Translations under genes and position numbers: made by a program | In this document: piece after piece, positions 13,501 to 26,401 of the stretch | How the letters are laid out: every line of letters begins with the position of its first letter | Numbering within the stretch: the stretch's first letter is position 1 | Origin: Calliopsis andreniformis | Taxonomy: Eukaryota > Arthropoda > Insecta > Hymenoptera > Andrenidae | Assembly (NCBI RefSeq): GCF_051401765.1 | Contig: NW_027480507.1 | Location: 1,054,001-1,118,000, forward strand | Direction of reading: 5' to 3' | DNA: 64,000 bases | The notes under the pieces: model-generated | Databases searched by the model: none | What the model was told of the DNA's origin: nothing | What the model saw: only the letters and a program-made list of their open reading frames with translations

Positions 13501-16500
13501 ATCCTCAGTCTTCAATCCTCAATACTCAATCTGCAATCTTCAATCCTCAATCCTCAATCCTCAATCCTCATTCTTCAATCCTCAATACCCAATCCTCAAT
13601 CTTCAATCCTCAATCCTCAATCCTCAATTCTCAATCCTCAATCCTCAATCCTCAGACCTCAAACATCAATATTCAACCCTCAGTCCTCGCCCTCAATCCA
13701 CAACCCTCAATCCTCAATCCTCAATCTTCAATCATCGATATTCAATCTTCAATACTCAATCCTCAATCCTCAATCCTCAATCTTTAATCCCCAATCCTCA
13801 ATTTTCAATCCTCAATCCTCAATCCTCAATCCTCAATCCTCAATCTTCAATCCTCAATCCTCAATCCTCAATCCTCAATCGTCAGTCTTCAATCCTCAAT
13901 ACTCAATCTTCAATCCTCAATCCTCAATCCTCAATCCTCAATCCTCAATCCTCAATTCTCAACCCTCATTCTTCAGTCCTCAATACCCAATCCTCAACCT
14001 TCAATCCTCAATCCTCAATCCTCAATCCTCAGACCTGAATCATCAATCCTCAATCATCAATCCTCAGTCCCAAATCCTCAATCTTCAATACTCAATCCTC
14101 AATCCTCAATCTTCAATCCCCAATACTCAATCTTCAATCCTCAATCCCCAATCCTCAATCCTCAATCCTCAATCTTCAATCCTCAATCCTCAATCCTCAA
14201 TCCTCAATCCTCAATACTCAATCCTCAACCGTCAACATTCAATCCTCAATACTCAATCTTCAATCCTCAATTCTCAATCCTCAATCCTCAATCCTCATTC
14301 TTCAATACTCAATACCCAATCCTCAATCTTCAATCCTCAATCCTCAATCCTCAATCCTCAATCCTCAATACTCAATCCTCAATCCTCAATTCTCAATCCT
14401 CAATACTCAATCCTCAATCCTCAATCCTCAGTCCTCAATCCTCAGTCTTCAATCCTCAATACTCAATCTGCAATCTTCAATCCTCAATCCTCAATCCTCA
14501 ATCCTCATTCTTCAATCCTCAATACCCAATCCTCAATCTTCAATCCTCAATCCTCTATCCTCAATTCTCAATCCTCAATCCTCAATCCTCAGACCTCAAA
14601 CATCAATATTCAACCCTCAGTCCTCGCCCTCAATCCACAACCCTCAATCCTCAATCCTCAATCTTCAATCATCGATATTCAATCTTCAATACTCAATCCT
14701 CAATCCTCAATCCTCAATCTTTAATCCTCAATCCTCAACCTTCAATCCTCAATCCTCAATCTTCAATCCTCAATCCTCCATACTCAATCTGCAATCTTCA
14801 ATCCTCAATCCTCAATCCTCAATCCTCATTCTTCAATCCTCAATACCCAATCCTAAACCTTCAATCCTCAACCCTCAACCCTCAATTCTCAATCCTCAAA
14901 CCTCAATCCTCAATTCTCAGTCCTCAATACTAAATCTTCAATAATCAGTCCTCAATCCTCAATCCTCAATACTCAATCCTCAATCGTCAATCCTCAATCT
15001 CCAATCCTCAATCCTCAATCTTCAATCCTCAATACTCAATCCTCAATCCTCAATCCTCAATTCTCAATCCTCAATACTCAATCTTCAATAATCAATCCTC
15101 AATTCCGAATCCTCAATACTCAATCCTCAATCGTCAATCCTCAATCCCCAATCCTCAATCTTCAATCCTCAATCCTCAATCCTCAATCCACAATCCTTAA
15201 TCTTCAATCCTCAATACTCAATCTTCAATACTCAATCCTCAATCCTCAATCCTCAATACTCAATCCTCAATCCTCAATATTCAATCCTCGATAATCAGAA
15301 TTCAATCCTCAATCCTCAATCCTCAAACCTCAATCCTCATTTTTCAATCCTCAATACCCAATCCTCATTCTTCAATCCTCAATACCTAATCCTCAATCTT
15401 CAATACTCAATCCTCAATCCTTAACTCTCAATCCTCGATCCTCAGTCCTCAGTCCTCAAACCTCAATCCTCAACCCTCAGCCCTCATCCTCAATCCTCAA
15501 TCCTCAATCCTCAATCCCCAATCTTCAATCCTCAATACTCAATCTTCAATAATCATTCCTCAATTCTCAATCCTCAATACTCAATCCTCAATCGTCAGCC
15601 TTAATCCCCAATCCTCAATTTTCAATCCTCAATCCTCAATCCTCAATCCTCAATCCTCAATCTTCAATCCTCAATACTCAAACTTCAATCCTCAATCCTC
15701 AATCCTCAATCCTCAATCCTCAATCCTCAATCCTCAACATTCAATCCTCAATACTCAATCTTCAATCCTCAATCCTCAATCCTCAATCCTCAATCGTCAG
15801 TCTTCAATCCTCAATACTCAATCTTCAATCCTCAATCCTCAATCCTCAATCCTCAATCATCAATCGTCAATCCTCAATCCTCATTCTTCAGTCCTCAATG
15901 CCCAATCCTCAACCTTCAATCCTCAATCCTCAATCCTCAATCCTCAGACCTGAATCATCAATCCTCAATCATCAATCCTCAGTCCCAAATCCTCAATCTT
16001 CAATACTCAATCCTCAATCCTCAATCTTCAATCCCCAATACTCAATATTCAATCCTCAATCCCCAATCCTCAATCCTCAATCCTCAATCTTCAATCCTCA
16101 ATCCTCAATCCTCAATCCTCAATCCTAAATACTCAATCCTCAACCGTCAACATTCAATCCTCAATACTCAATCTTCAATCCTCAATTCTCAATCCTCAAT
16201 CCTCAATCCTCATTCTTCAATCCTCAATACTCAATCTTCAATACTCAATCCTCAATCCTCAATCCTCAATACTCAATCCTCAATCCTCAATATTCAATCC
16301 TCGATAATCAGAATTCAATCCTCAATCCTCAATCCTCAAACCTCAATCCTCATTTTTCAATCCTCAATACCCAATCCTCATTCTTCAATCCTCAATACTC
16401 AATCTGCAATCTTCAATCCTCAATCCTCAATCCTCAATCCTCATTCTTCAATCCTCAATACCCAATCCTCAATCTTCAATCCTCAATCCTCAATCCTCAA

Positions 16501-17373
16501 TTCTCAATCCTCAATCCTCAATCCTCAGACCTCAAACATCAATATTCAACCCTCAGTCCTCGCCCTCAATCCACAACCCTCAATCCTCAATCCTCAATCT
16601 TCAATCATCGATATTCAATCTTCAATACTCAATCCTCAATCCCCAATCCTCAATCTTTAATCCTCAATCCTCAACCTTCAATCCTCAATCCTCAATCTTC
16701 AATCCTCAATCCTCAATCCTCAATCCTCAATCCTCAATCCTCAATCCTCAATCCTCAATCTTCAATCCTCAATACTCAATTTTCAATCCTCAATCCTCAA
16801 TCCTCAACCCTCAATCCTCATTCTTCAATCCTCAACACCCGATCCTCAATCTTCAACCCTCAATCCTCAATCCTGAATTCTCAATCCTCAATCCTCAATC
16901 CTCAGACTTCAAACATCAATACTCAAACCTAAGTCCTCGTCCTCAATCCATAATCCTCAGTTCTCAAACCTCAATCCTGAATCCTCAATCCTGAATCATC
17001 GATCTTCAGCCCTCAGTCCTCAACAATCAGTTGTCAATCCTCAATCCTCAATAGAATATCCTCAATTCACAGGTCTCAATACTCAATACTCAACCTGCAA
17101 TCTTCAAATCTCTACCCACAAACATCAATTCTCATCACTCAACCCTCAACACTCAGTTCCCAATCCTCAATCTTCAATCCTCAATCCTCAATCCTCAATC
17201 CCCAATCATCAATCTTCAATCTTCAATCCTCAATACTCAATCTTCAATAATCATTCCTCAATTCTCAATCCTCAATACTCAATCCTCAATCGCCAGTCCT
17301 CAATCCCCAATCCTCAATTTTCAATCCTCAATCCTCAATCCTCAATCCTCAATCCTCAATCATCAATCCTCAA
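10509..17373. repeat. Higher-order repeat, copy a (6,865 bp)
   Basis: This is the first of three consecutive copies, phased on the TACTCAAACTTC landmark at 10509, 17374 and 24246. In order it contains island C near 11422, module F, a TCGTCC hexamer, module E, island A near 12931, two island D copies, a second and third E, a third D, the D variant near 16902 and island B near 16957. It differs from copy b by one heptamer in length and a few substitutions, for example CAATGCCC at 13374 where b has CAATACCC, and CAATTTTC near 11961 where b has CAATCTTC. Confidence 0.9.
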
Positions 17374-20300
17374 TACTCAAACTTCAATCCTCAATCCTCA
17401 ATCCTCAATCCTCAATCCTCAATCCTCAATCCTCAACATTCAATCCTCAATACTCAATCTTCAATCCTCAATCCTCAATCCTCAATCCTCAATCGTCAGT
17501 CTTCAATCCTCAATACTCAATCTTCAATCCTCAATCCTCAATCCTCAATCCTCAATCCTCAATCCTCAATCCTCAATCCTCATTCTTCAGTCCTCAATAC
17601 TCAATCCTCAACCTTCAATCCTCAATCCTCAATCCTCAATCCTCAAACCTGAATCATCAATCCTCAATCATCAATCCTCAGTCCCAAATCCTCAATCTTC
17701 AATACTCAATCCTCAATCCTCAATCTTCAATCCCCAATACTCAATCTTCAATCCTCAATCCCCAATCCTCAATCATCAATCCTCAATCATCAATCCTCAA
17801 TCCTCAATCCTCAATCCTCAATCCTCAATACTCAATCCTCAACCGTCAACATTCAATCCTCAGTACTCAATCTTCAATCCTCAATTCTCAATCCTCAATC
17901 CTCAATCCTCATTCTTCAATACTCAATACCCAATCCTCAATCTTCAATCCTCAATCCTCAATCCTCAATCCTCACTCCTCAATACTCAATCCTCAATCCT
18001 CAATTCTCAATCCTCAATACTCAACCCTCAATCCTCAATCCTCAATCCTCAATCCTCATTCTTCAATCCTCAATACCCAATCCTCAATCCTCAATCCTCA
18101 ATCCTCAATCCTCAATCCTCAATCCTCAATCATCAATCCTCAATCATCAATCCTCAGTCCCAAATCCTCAATCTTCAATACTCAATCCTCAATCCTCAAT
18201 CTTCAATCCCCAATACTCAATCTTCAATCCTCAATCCCCAATCCTCAATCCTCAATCCTCAATCCTCAATCCTCAGTCCTCAGTCCTCAACCATCAATCC
18301 TGAATCCTCTATCCTGCATCATCAATCTTCAGCCCTCTGTCCTCAACAATCAGTTGTCAATCCTCAATCTTCAATACTCAATCGTCAATCCTCAGTCCTC
18401 AATCCTCAATCCTCAATTCTCGTTCCACAATCCTCTATCCTCAGTCCTCAGTCCTCATCCCCAATTCTCAATTCTCAATCCTCGATCCTCAATCCTCAAT
18501 CTTGAATCCTCAATAATCAATCTCCAATCCTAGATCCTCAATCCCCAATCCTCAATCCTTAATCCTCAATCTTCAATCCTCAATCCCAAGACCTCAATGT
18601 TCAATCCTCAATGCTCAATCCTCAATCCTCAATCCTCAGTCCTCAATCCTGAAACCTCAATCCTCAAACCTCAATCCTCAACCGTCAGTCCTCGTCCTCA
18701 ATCCTCAATCCTCAATCCTCAGTCCTCAATCCTCAATCCTCAATCTTCAATCCTCAACACTCAATCTGCAATATTCAATCCTCAATCCTCAATCCTCTAT
18801 ACTCACTCTTCAATCCTCAATACTCAATCTTCAATCCGCAATCCTCAATCCTCAATCCTCAATCGTCAGTCTTCAATCCTCAATACTCAATCTTCAATCC
18901 TCAATCCTCAATCCTCTATCCTCAATCCTCAATCCTCAATCCTCAATCCTCAGTCTTCAATCCTCCATACTCAATCTGCAATCTTCAATCCTCAATCCTC
19001 AATCCTCAATCCTCATTCTTCAATCCTCAATACCCAATCCTCAACCTTCAATCCTCAACCCTCAACCCTCAATTCTCAATCCTCAAACCTCAATCCTCAA
19101 TTCTCAGTCCTCAATACTAAATCTTCAATAATCAGTCCTCAATTCTCAATCCTCAATACTCAATCCTCAATCGCCAATCCTCAATCTCCAATCCTCAATC
19201 CTCAATCTTCAATCCTCAATACTCAATCCTCAATCCTCAATCCTCAATTCTCAATCCTCAATACTCAATCTTCAATAATCAGTCCTCAATTCCGAATCCT
19301 CAATACTCAATCCTCAATCGTCAATCCTCAATCCCCAATCCCCAATCCTCAATCTTCAATCCTCAATCCTCAATCCTCAATCCACAATCCTTAATCTTCA
19401 ATCCTCAATACTCAATCTTCAATACTCAATCCTCAATCCTCAATCCTCAATACTCAATCCTCAATCCTCAATATTCAATCCTCGATAATCAGAATTCAAT
19501 CCTCAATCCTCAATCCTCAAACCTCAATCCTCATTTTTCAATCCTCAATACCCAATCCTCATTCTTCAATCCTCAATACCTAATCCTCAATCTTCAATAC
19601 TCAATCCTCAATCCTTAACTCTCAATCCTCGATCCTCAGTCCTCAGTCCTCAAACCTCAATCCTCAACCCTCAGCCTTCATCCTCAATCCTCAATCCTCC
19701 ACCTTCAATCCTCAATCCTCAATCCTCAGGCCTCAATCCTCAATCCTGAATCCTCAGTCCTCAAACCACAATCCTGAATCCTCAATCCTGAATCCTCATT
19801 CTTCAGACATCTGACCTCAACTATCAGACGTCAATCCTCAATCCTCAATAGAATATCATCAATTTACAGTTTTCAATGCTCAATACTCAATCTGCAATCT
19901 TCAAGTCTCTATCCACAAACATCAATTCTCATCACTCAACCCTCAACACTCAGTCCCCAATTCTCAATCTTCAATCCTCAATCCTCAATCCGCAATCCTC
20001 AATCCTCAATCTTCAACCCTCAATACTCAATCTTCAATCCTCAATCTTCAATCCCCAATCCTCAATCCTCAATCCCCAATCATCAATCTTCAATCCTCAA
20101 TACTCAATCTTCAATCCTCAATCCTCAATCCTCAATCCTCAATCCTCAATACTCAATCCTCAACCGTCAACATTCAATCCTCAATACTCAATCTTCTATC
20201 CTCAATTCTCAATCCTCAATCCTCAATCCTCATTCTTCAATACTCAATACCCAATCCTCAATCTTCAATCCTCAATCCTCAATCCTCAATCCTCAATCCT

Positions 20301-22149
20301 CAATACTCAATCCTCAATCCTCAATTCTCAATCCTCAATACTCAATCCTCAATCCTCAATCCTCAATCCTCAATCCTCAGTCTTCAATCCTCAATACTCA
20401 ATCTGCAATCTTCAATCCTCAATCCTCAATCCTCAATCCTCATTCTTCAATCCTCAATACCCAATCCTCAATCTTCAATCCTCAATCCTCAATCCTCAAT
20501 TCTCAATCCTCAATCCTCAATCCTCAGACCTCAAACATCAATATTCAACCCTCAGTCCTCGCCCTCAATCCACAACCCTCAATCCTCAATCCTCAATCTT
20601 CAATCATCGATATTCAATCTTCAATACTCAATCCTCAATCCTCAATCCTCAATCTTTAATCCCCAATCCTCAATTTTCAATCCTCAATCCTCAATCCTCA
20701 ATCCTCAATCCTCAATCTTCAATCCTCAATCCTCAATCCTCAATCCTCAATCGTCAGTCTTCAATCCTCAATACTCAATCTTCAATCCTCAATCCTCAAT
20801 CCTCAATCCTCAATCCTCAATCCTCAATTCTCAACCCTCATTCTTCAGTCCTCAATACCCAATCCTCAACCTTCAATCCTCAATCCTCAATCCTCAATCC
20901 TCAGACCTGAATCATCAATCCTCAATCATCAATCCTCAGTCCCAAATCCTCAATCTTCAATACGCAATCCTCAATCCTCAATCTTCAATCCCCAATACTC
21001 AATCTTCAATCCTCAATCCCCAATCCTCAATCCTCAATCCTCAATCTTCAATCCTCAATCCTCAATCCTCAATCCTCAATCCTCAATACTCAATCCTCAA
21101 CCGTCAACATTCAATCCTCAATACTCAATCTTCAATCCTCAATTCTCAATCCTCAATCCTCAATCCTCATTCTTCAATACTCAATACCCAATCCTCAATC
21201 TTCAATCCTCAATCCTCAATCCTCAATCCTCAATCCTCAATACTCAATCCTCAATCCTCAATTCTCAATCCTCAATACTCAATCCTCAATCCTCAATCCT
21301 CAATCCTCAATCCTCAGTCTTCAATCCTCAATACTCAATCTGCAATCTGCAATCCTCAATCCTCAATCCTCAATCCTCATTCTTCAATCCTCAATACCCA
21401 ATCCTCAATCTTCAATCCTCAATCGTCTATCCTCAATTCTCAATCCTCAATCCTCAATCCTCAGACCTCAAACATCAATATTCAACCCTCAGTCCTCGCC
21501 CTCAATCCACAACCCTCAATCCTCAATCCTCAATCTTCAATCATCGATATTCAATCTTCAATACTCAATCCTCAATCCTCAATCCTCAATCTTTAATCCT
21601 CAAACCTCAACCTTCAATCCTCAATCCTCAATCTTCAATCCTCAATCCTCCATACTCAATCTGCAATCTTCAATCCTCAATCCTCAATCCTCAATCCTCA
21701 TTCTTCAATCCTCAATACCCAATCCTAAACCTTCAATCCTCAACCCTCAACCCTCAATTCTCAATCCTCAAACCTCAATCCTCAATTCTCAGTCCTCAAT
21801 ACTAAATCTTCAATAATCAGTCCTCAATCCTCAATCCTCAATACTCAATCCTCAATCGTCAATCCTCAATCTCCAATCCTCAATCCTCAATCTTCAATCC
21901 TCAATACTCAATCCTCAATCCTCAATCCTCAATTCTCAATCCTCAATACTCAATCTTCAATAATCAATCCTCAATTCCGAATCCTCAATACTCAATCCTC
22001 AATCGTCAATCCTCAATCCCCAATCCTCAATCTTCAATCCTCAATCCTCAATCCTCAATCCACAATCCTTAATCTTCAATCCTCAATACTCAATCTTCAA
22101 TACTCAATCCTCAATCCTCAATCCTCAATACTCAATCCTCAATCCTCAA

Positions 22150-22184
22150 TATTCAATCCTCGATAATCAGAATTCAATCCTCAA
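22150..22184. repeat. Module E marker, TCAATAT-TCAATCC-TCGATAA-TCAGAAT (representative)
   Basis: This short run of variant heptamers identifies related blocks. TCGATAA-TCAGAAT occurs near 8227, 12609, 15290, 16306, 19484, 22158, 23173, 27950, 28582 and 32266. In the blocks near 39255 and 41351 it reads TCGATAA-TCAGTCT. Near 45398 and 52060 it reads TCGATAA-GCAGTCT. The stepwise changes give an order of descent: first A-to-T/C changes at the end, then T-to-G in the fourth unit. Confidence 0.75.
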
Positions 22185-23828
22185 TCCTCAATCCTCAAAC
22201 CTCAATCCTCATTTTTCAATCCTCAATACCCAATCCTCATTCTTCAATCCTCAATACCTAATCCTCAATCTTCAATACTCAATCCTCAATCCTTAACTCT
22301 CAATCCTCGATCCTCAGTCCTCAGTCCTCAAACCTCAATCCTCAACCCTCAGCCCTCATCCTCAATCCTCAATCCTCAATCCTCAATCCCCAATCTTCAA
22401 TCCTCAATACTCAATCTTCAATAATCATTCCTCAATTCTCAATCCTCAATACTCAATCCTCAATCGTCAGCCTTAATCCCCAATCCTCAATTTTCAATCC
22501 TCAATCCTCAATCCTCAATCCTCAATCCTCAATCTTCAATCCTCAATACTCAAACTTCAATCCTCAATCCTCAATCCTCAATGCTCAATCCTCAATCCTC
22601 AATCCTCAACATTCAATCCTCAATACTCAATCTTCAATCCTCAATCCTCAATCCTCAATCCTCAATCGTCAGTCTTCAATCCTCAATACTCAATCTTCAA
22701 TCCTCAATCCTCAATCCTCAATCCTCAATCATCAATCGTCAATCCTCAATCCTCATTCTTCAGTCCTCAATGCCCAATCCTCAACCTTCAATCCTCAATC
22801 CTCAATCCTCAATCCTCAGACCTGAATCATCAATCCTCAATCATCAATCCTCAGTCCCAAATCCTCAATCTTCAATACTCAATCCTCAATCCTCAATCTT
22901 CAATCCCCAATACTCAATCTTCAATCCTCAATCCCCAATCCTCAATCCTCAATCCTCAATCTTCAATCCTCAATCCTCAATCCTCAATCCTCAATCCTAA
23001 ATACTCAATCCTCAACCGTCAACATTCAATCCTCAATACTCAATCTTCAATCCTCAATTCTCAATCCTCAATCCTCAATCCTCATTCTTCAATCCTCAAT
23101 ACTCAATCTTCAATACTCAATCCTCAATCCTCAATCCTCAATACTCAATCCTCAATCCTCAATATTCAATCCTCGATAATCAGAATTCAATCCTCAATCC
23201 TCAATCCTCAAACCTCAATCCTCATTTTTCAATCCTCAATACCCAATCCTCATTCTTCAATCCTCAATACTCAATCTGCAATCTTCAATCCTCAATCCTC
23301 AATCCTCAATCCTCATTCTTCAATCCTCAATACCCAATCCTCAATCTTCAATCCTCAATCCTCAATCCTCAATTCTCAATCCTCAATCCTCAATCCTCAG
23401 ACCTCAAACATCAATATTCAACCCTCAGTCCTCGCCCTCAATCCACAACCCTCAATCCTCAATCCTCAATCTTCAATCATCGATATTCAATCTTCAATAC
23501 TCAATCCTCAATCCCCAATCCTCAATCTTTAATCCTCAATCCTCAACCTTCAATCCTCAATCCTCAATCTTCAATCCTCAATCCTCAATCCTCAATCCTC
23601 AATCCTCAATCCTCAATCCTCAATCCTCAATCTTCAATCCTCAATACTCAATTTTCAATCCTCAATCCTCAATCCTCAACCCTCAATCCTCATTCTTCAA
23701 TCCTCAACACCCGATCCTCAATCTTCAACCCTCAATCCTCAATCCTGAATTCTCAATCCTCAATCCTCAATCCTCAGACTTCAAACATCAATACTCAAAC
23801 CTAAGTCCTCGTCCTCAATCCATAATCC

Positions 23829-24031
23829 TCAGTTCTCAAACCTCAATCCTGAATCCTCAATCCTGAATCATCGATCTTCAGCCCTCAGTCCTCAACAATC
23901 AGTTGTCAATCCTCAATCCTCAATAGAATATCCTCAATTCACAGGTCTCAATACTCAATACTCAACCTGCAATCTTCAAATCTCTACCCACAAACATCAA
24001 TTCTCATCACTCAACCCTCAACACTCAGTTC
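23829..24031. repeat. Island B, 203-bp diverged heptamer block (representative of 9 copies)
   Basis: This copy is exactly 29 heptamers, the same length as island A and aligned to it unit by unit. Its distinguishing units are TGAATCA-TCGATCT-TCAGCCC-TCAGTCC-TCAACAA-TCAGTTG on the left and AATATCC-TCAATTC-ACAGGTC on the right. The right half (gCAATCT, TCAAATC, TCTATCC, ACAAACA, TCAATTC, TCATCAC) is shared with A. Copies begin near 2088, 3007, 16957, 23829, 29247, 33738, 35544, 46632 and 53498. The copies near 46632 and 53498 share private changes (TCCTTAACAATC, CAACACACAACAC), which marks them as a recent pair. Confidence 0.9.
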
Positions 24032-25381
24032 CCAATCCTCAATCTTCAATCCTCAATCCTCAATCCTCAATCCCCAATCATCAATCTTCAATCTTCAATC
24101 CTCAATACTCAATCTTCAATAATCATTCCTCAATTCTCAATCCTCAATACTCAATCCTCAATCGCCAGTCCTCAATCCCCAATCCTCAATTTTCAATCCT
24201 CAATCCTCAATCCTCAATCCTCAATCCTCAATCTTCAATCCTCAATACTCAAACTTCAATCCTCAATCCTCAATCCTCAATCCTCAATCCTCAATCCTCA
24301 ATCCTCAACATTCAATCCTCAATACTCAATCTTCAATCCTCAATCCTCAATCCTCAATCCTCAATCGTCAGTCTTCAATCCTCAATACTCAATCTTCAAT
24401 CCTCAATCCTCAATCCTCAATCCTCAATCCTCAATCCTCAATCCTCAATCCTCATTCTTCAGTCCTCAATACTCAATCCTCAACCTTCAATCCTCAATCC
24501 TCAATCCTCAATCCTCAAACCTGAATCATCAATCCTCAATCATCAATCCTCAGTCCCAAATCCTCAATCTTCAATACTCAATCCTCAATCCTCAATCTTC
24601 AATCCCCAATACTCAATCTTCAATCCTCAATCCCCAATCCTCAATCATCAATCCTCAATCATCAATCCTCAATCCTCAATCCTCAATCCTCAATCCTCAA
24701 TACTCAATCCTCAACCGTCAACATTCAATCCTCAGTACTCAATCTTCAATCCTCAATTCTCAATCCTCAATCCTCAATCCTCATTCTTCAATACTCAATA
24801 CCCAATCCTCAATCTTCAATCCTCAATCCTCAATCCTCAATCCTCAATCCTCAACACTCAATCCTCAATCCTCAATTCTCAATCCTCAATACTCAACCCT
24901 CAATCCTCAATCCTCAATCCTCAATCCTCATTCTTCAATCCTCAATACCCAATCCTCAATCCTCAATCCTCAATCCTCAATCCTCAATCCTCAATCCTCA
25001 ATCATCAATCCTCAATCATCAATCCTCAGTCCCAAATCCTCAATCTTCAATACTCAATCCTCAATCCTCAATCTTCAATCCCCAATACTCAATCTTCAAT
25101 CCTCAATCCCCAATCCTCAATCCTCAATCCTCAATCCTCAATCCTCAGTCCTCAGTCCTCAACCATCAATCCTGAATCCTCTATCCTGCAGCATCAATCT
25201 TCAGCCCTCTGTCCTCAACAATCAGTTGTCAATCCTCAATCTTCAATACTCAATCGTCAATCCTCAGTCCTCAATCCTCAATCCTCAATTCTCGTTCCAC
25301 AATCCTCTATCCTCAGTCCTCAGTCCTCATCCCCAATTCTCAATTCTCAATCCTCGATCCTCAATCCTCAATCTTGAATCC

Positions 25382-25409
25382 TCAATAATCAATCTCCAAT
25401 CCTAGATCC
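25382..25409. repeat. Module F marker, TCAATAA-TCAATCT-CCAATCC-TAGATCC (representative)
   Basis: Four successive variant heptamers form a marker that regularly follows island C by about 0.1 kb, after a hexamer TCATCC and two TCAATTC units. Copies lie near 117, 4170, 6608, 7265, 11648, 18518, 25382, 31137, 37430, 43330 and 43581. TCTGGAATCC near 114 is private to the first copy. The two copies near 43330 and 43581 share the change TCAACCT-CCAATCC, because they are the two halves of a 251-bp duplication. Confidence 0.8.
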
Positions 25410-26311
25410 TCAATCCCCAATCCTCAATCCTTAATCCTCAATCTTCAATCCTCAATCCCAAGACCTCAATGTTCAATCCTCAATGCTCAATCCTCAATCC
25501 TCAATCCTCAGTCCTCAATCCTGAAACCTCAATCCTCAAACCTCAATCCTCAACCGTCAGTCCTCGTCCTCAATCCTCAATCCTCAATCCTCAGTCCTCA
25601 ATCCTCAATCCTCAATCTTCAATCCTCAACACTCAATCTGCAATATTCAATCCTCAATCCTCAATCCTCTATACTCACTCTTCAATCCTCAATACTCAAT
25701 CTTCAATCCGCAATCCTCAATCCTCAATCCTCAATCGTCAGTCTTCAATCCTCAATACTCAATCTTCAATCCTCAATCCGCAATCCTCAATCCTCAATCT
25801 TCAACCCTCAATACTCAATCTTCAATCCTCAATCTTCAATCCCCAATCCTCAATCCTCAATCCCCAATCATCAATCTTCAATCCTCAATACTCAATCTTC
25901 AATCCTCAATCCTCAATCCTCAATCCTCAATCCTCAATACTCAATCCTCAACCGTCAACATTCAATCCTCAATACTCAATCTTCTATCCTCAATTCTCAA
26001 TCCTCAATCCTCAATCCTCATTCTTCAATACTCAATACCCAATCCTCAATCTTCAATCCTCAATCCTCAATCCTCAATCCTCAATCCTCAATACTCAATC
26101 CTCAATCCTCAATTCTCAATCCTCAATACTCAATCCTCAATCCTCAATCCTCAATCCTCAATCCTCAGTCTTCAATCCTCAATACTCAATCTGCAATCTT
26201 CAATCCTCAATCCTCAATCCTCAATCCTCATTCTTCAATCCTCAATACCCAATCCTCAATCTTCAATCCTCAATCCTCAATCCTCAATTCTCAATCCTCA
26301 ATCCTCAATCC

Positions 26312-26401
26312 TCAGACCTCAAACATCAATATTCAACCCTCAGTCCTCGCCCTCAATCCACAACCCTCAATCCTCAATCCTCAATCTTCAATCATCGATA
26401 T
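26312..26401. repeat. Island D, 90-bp block with one hexamer (representative of about 30 copies)
   Basis: This copy is twelve heptamers plus one hexamer: TCAGACC-TCAAACA-TCAATAT-TCAACCC-TCAGTCC-TCGCCC-TCAATCC-ACAACCC, ending TCAATCA-TCGATAT. Near-identical copies lie near 899, 9039, 10062, 13656, 14590, 16526, 20522, 21463, 23398, 27250, 28808, 33309, 35112, 38368, 40458, 44511, 48408, 51670, 53069 and 55268. A variant with TCAGACT, TCAATAC, TCAAACC-TAAGTCC-TCGTCC lies near 1276, 16902, 23776, 29192, 33686, 35491, 46577 and 53444. An intermediate form is near 1803. The variant usually sits about 0.4 kb after a normal copy. The hexamer shifts the heptamer phase and all reading frames by one base. 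Confidence 0.85.

Larger units (their letters stand above)
17374..24245. repeat. Higher-order repeat, copy b (6,872 bp)
   Basis: This repeats copy a in full, island for island. The length equals 974 heptamers plus 9 hexamers. Reading the block by hand I find nine hexamers, near 18445, 18682, 19679, 20552, 21493, 22340, 22465 (TCAGCC), 23432 and 23808. That exactly meets the arithmetic (6,872 + 9 = 983 x 7). Near-identity with copy a over almost 7 kb implies a recent duplication or ongoing homogenisation. Confidence 0.9.

Noticed and set aside
17374..24245. The 6.87-kb copies as an assembly duplication
   Set aside because: Not excluded, but the copies differ by real substitutions and unit-length changes, and copy c has its own deletions, which a simple assembly duplication would not show.
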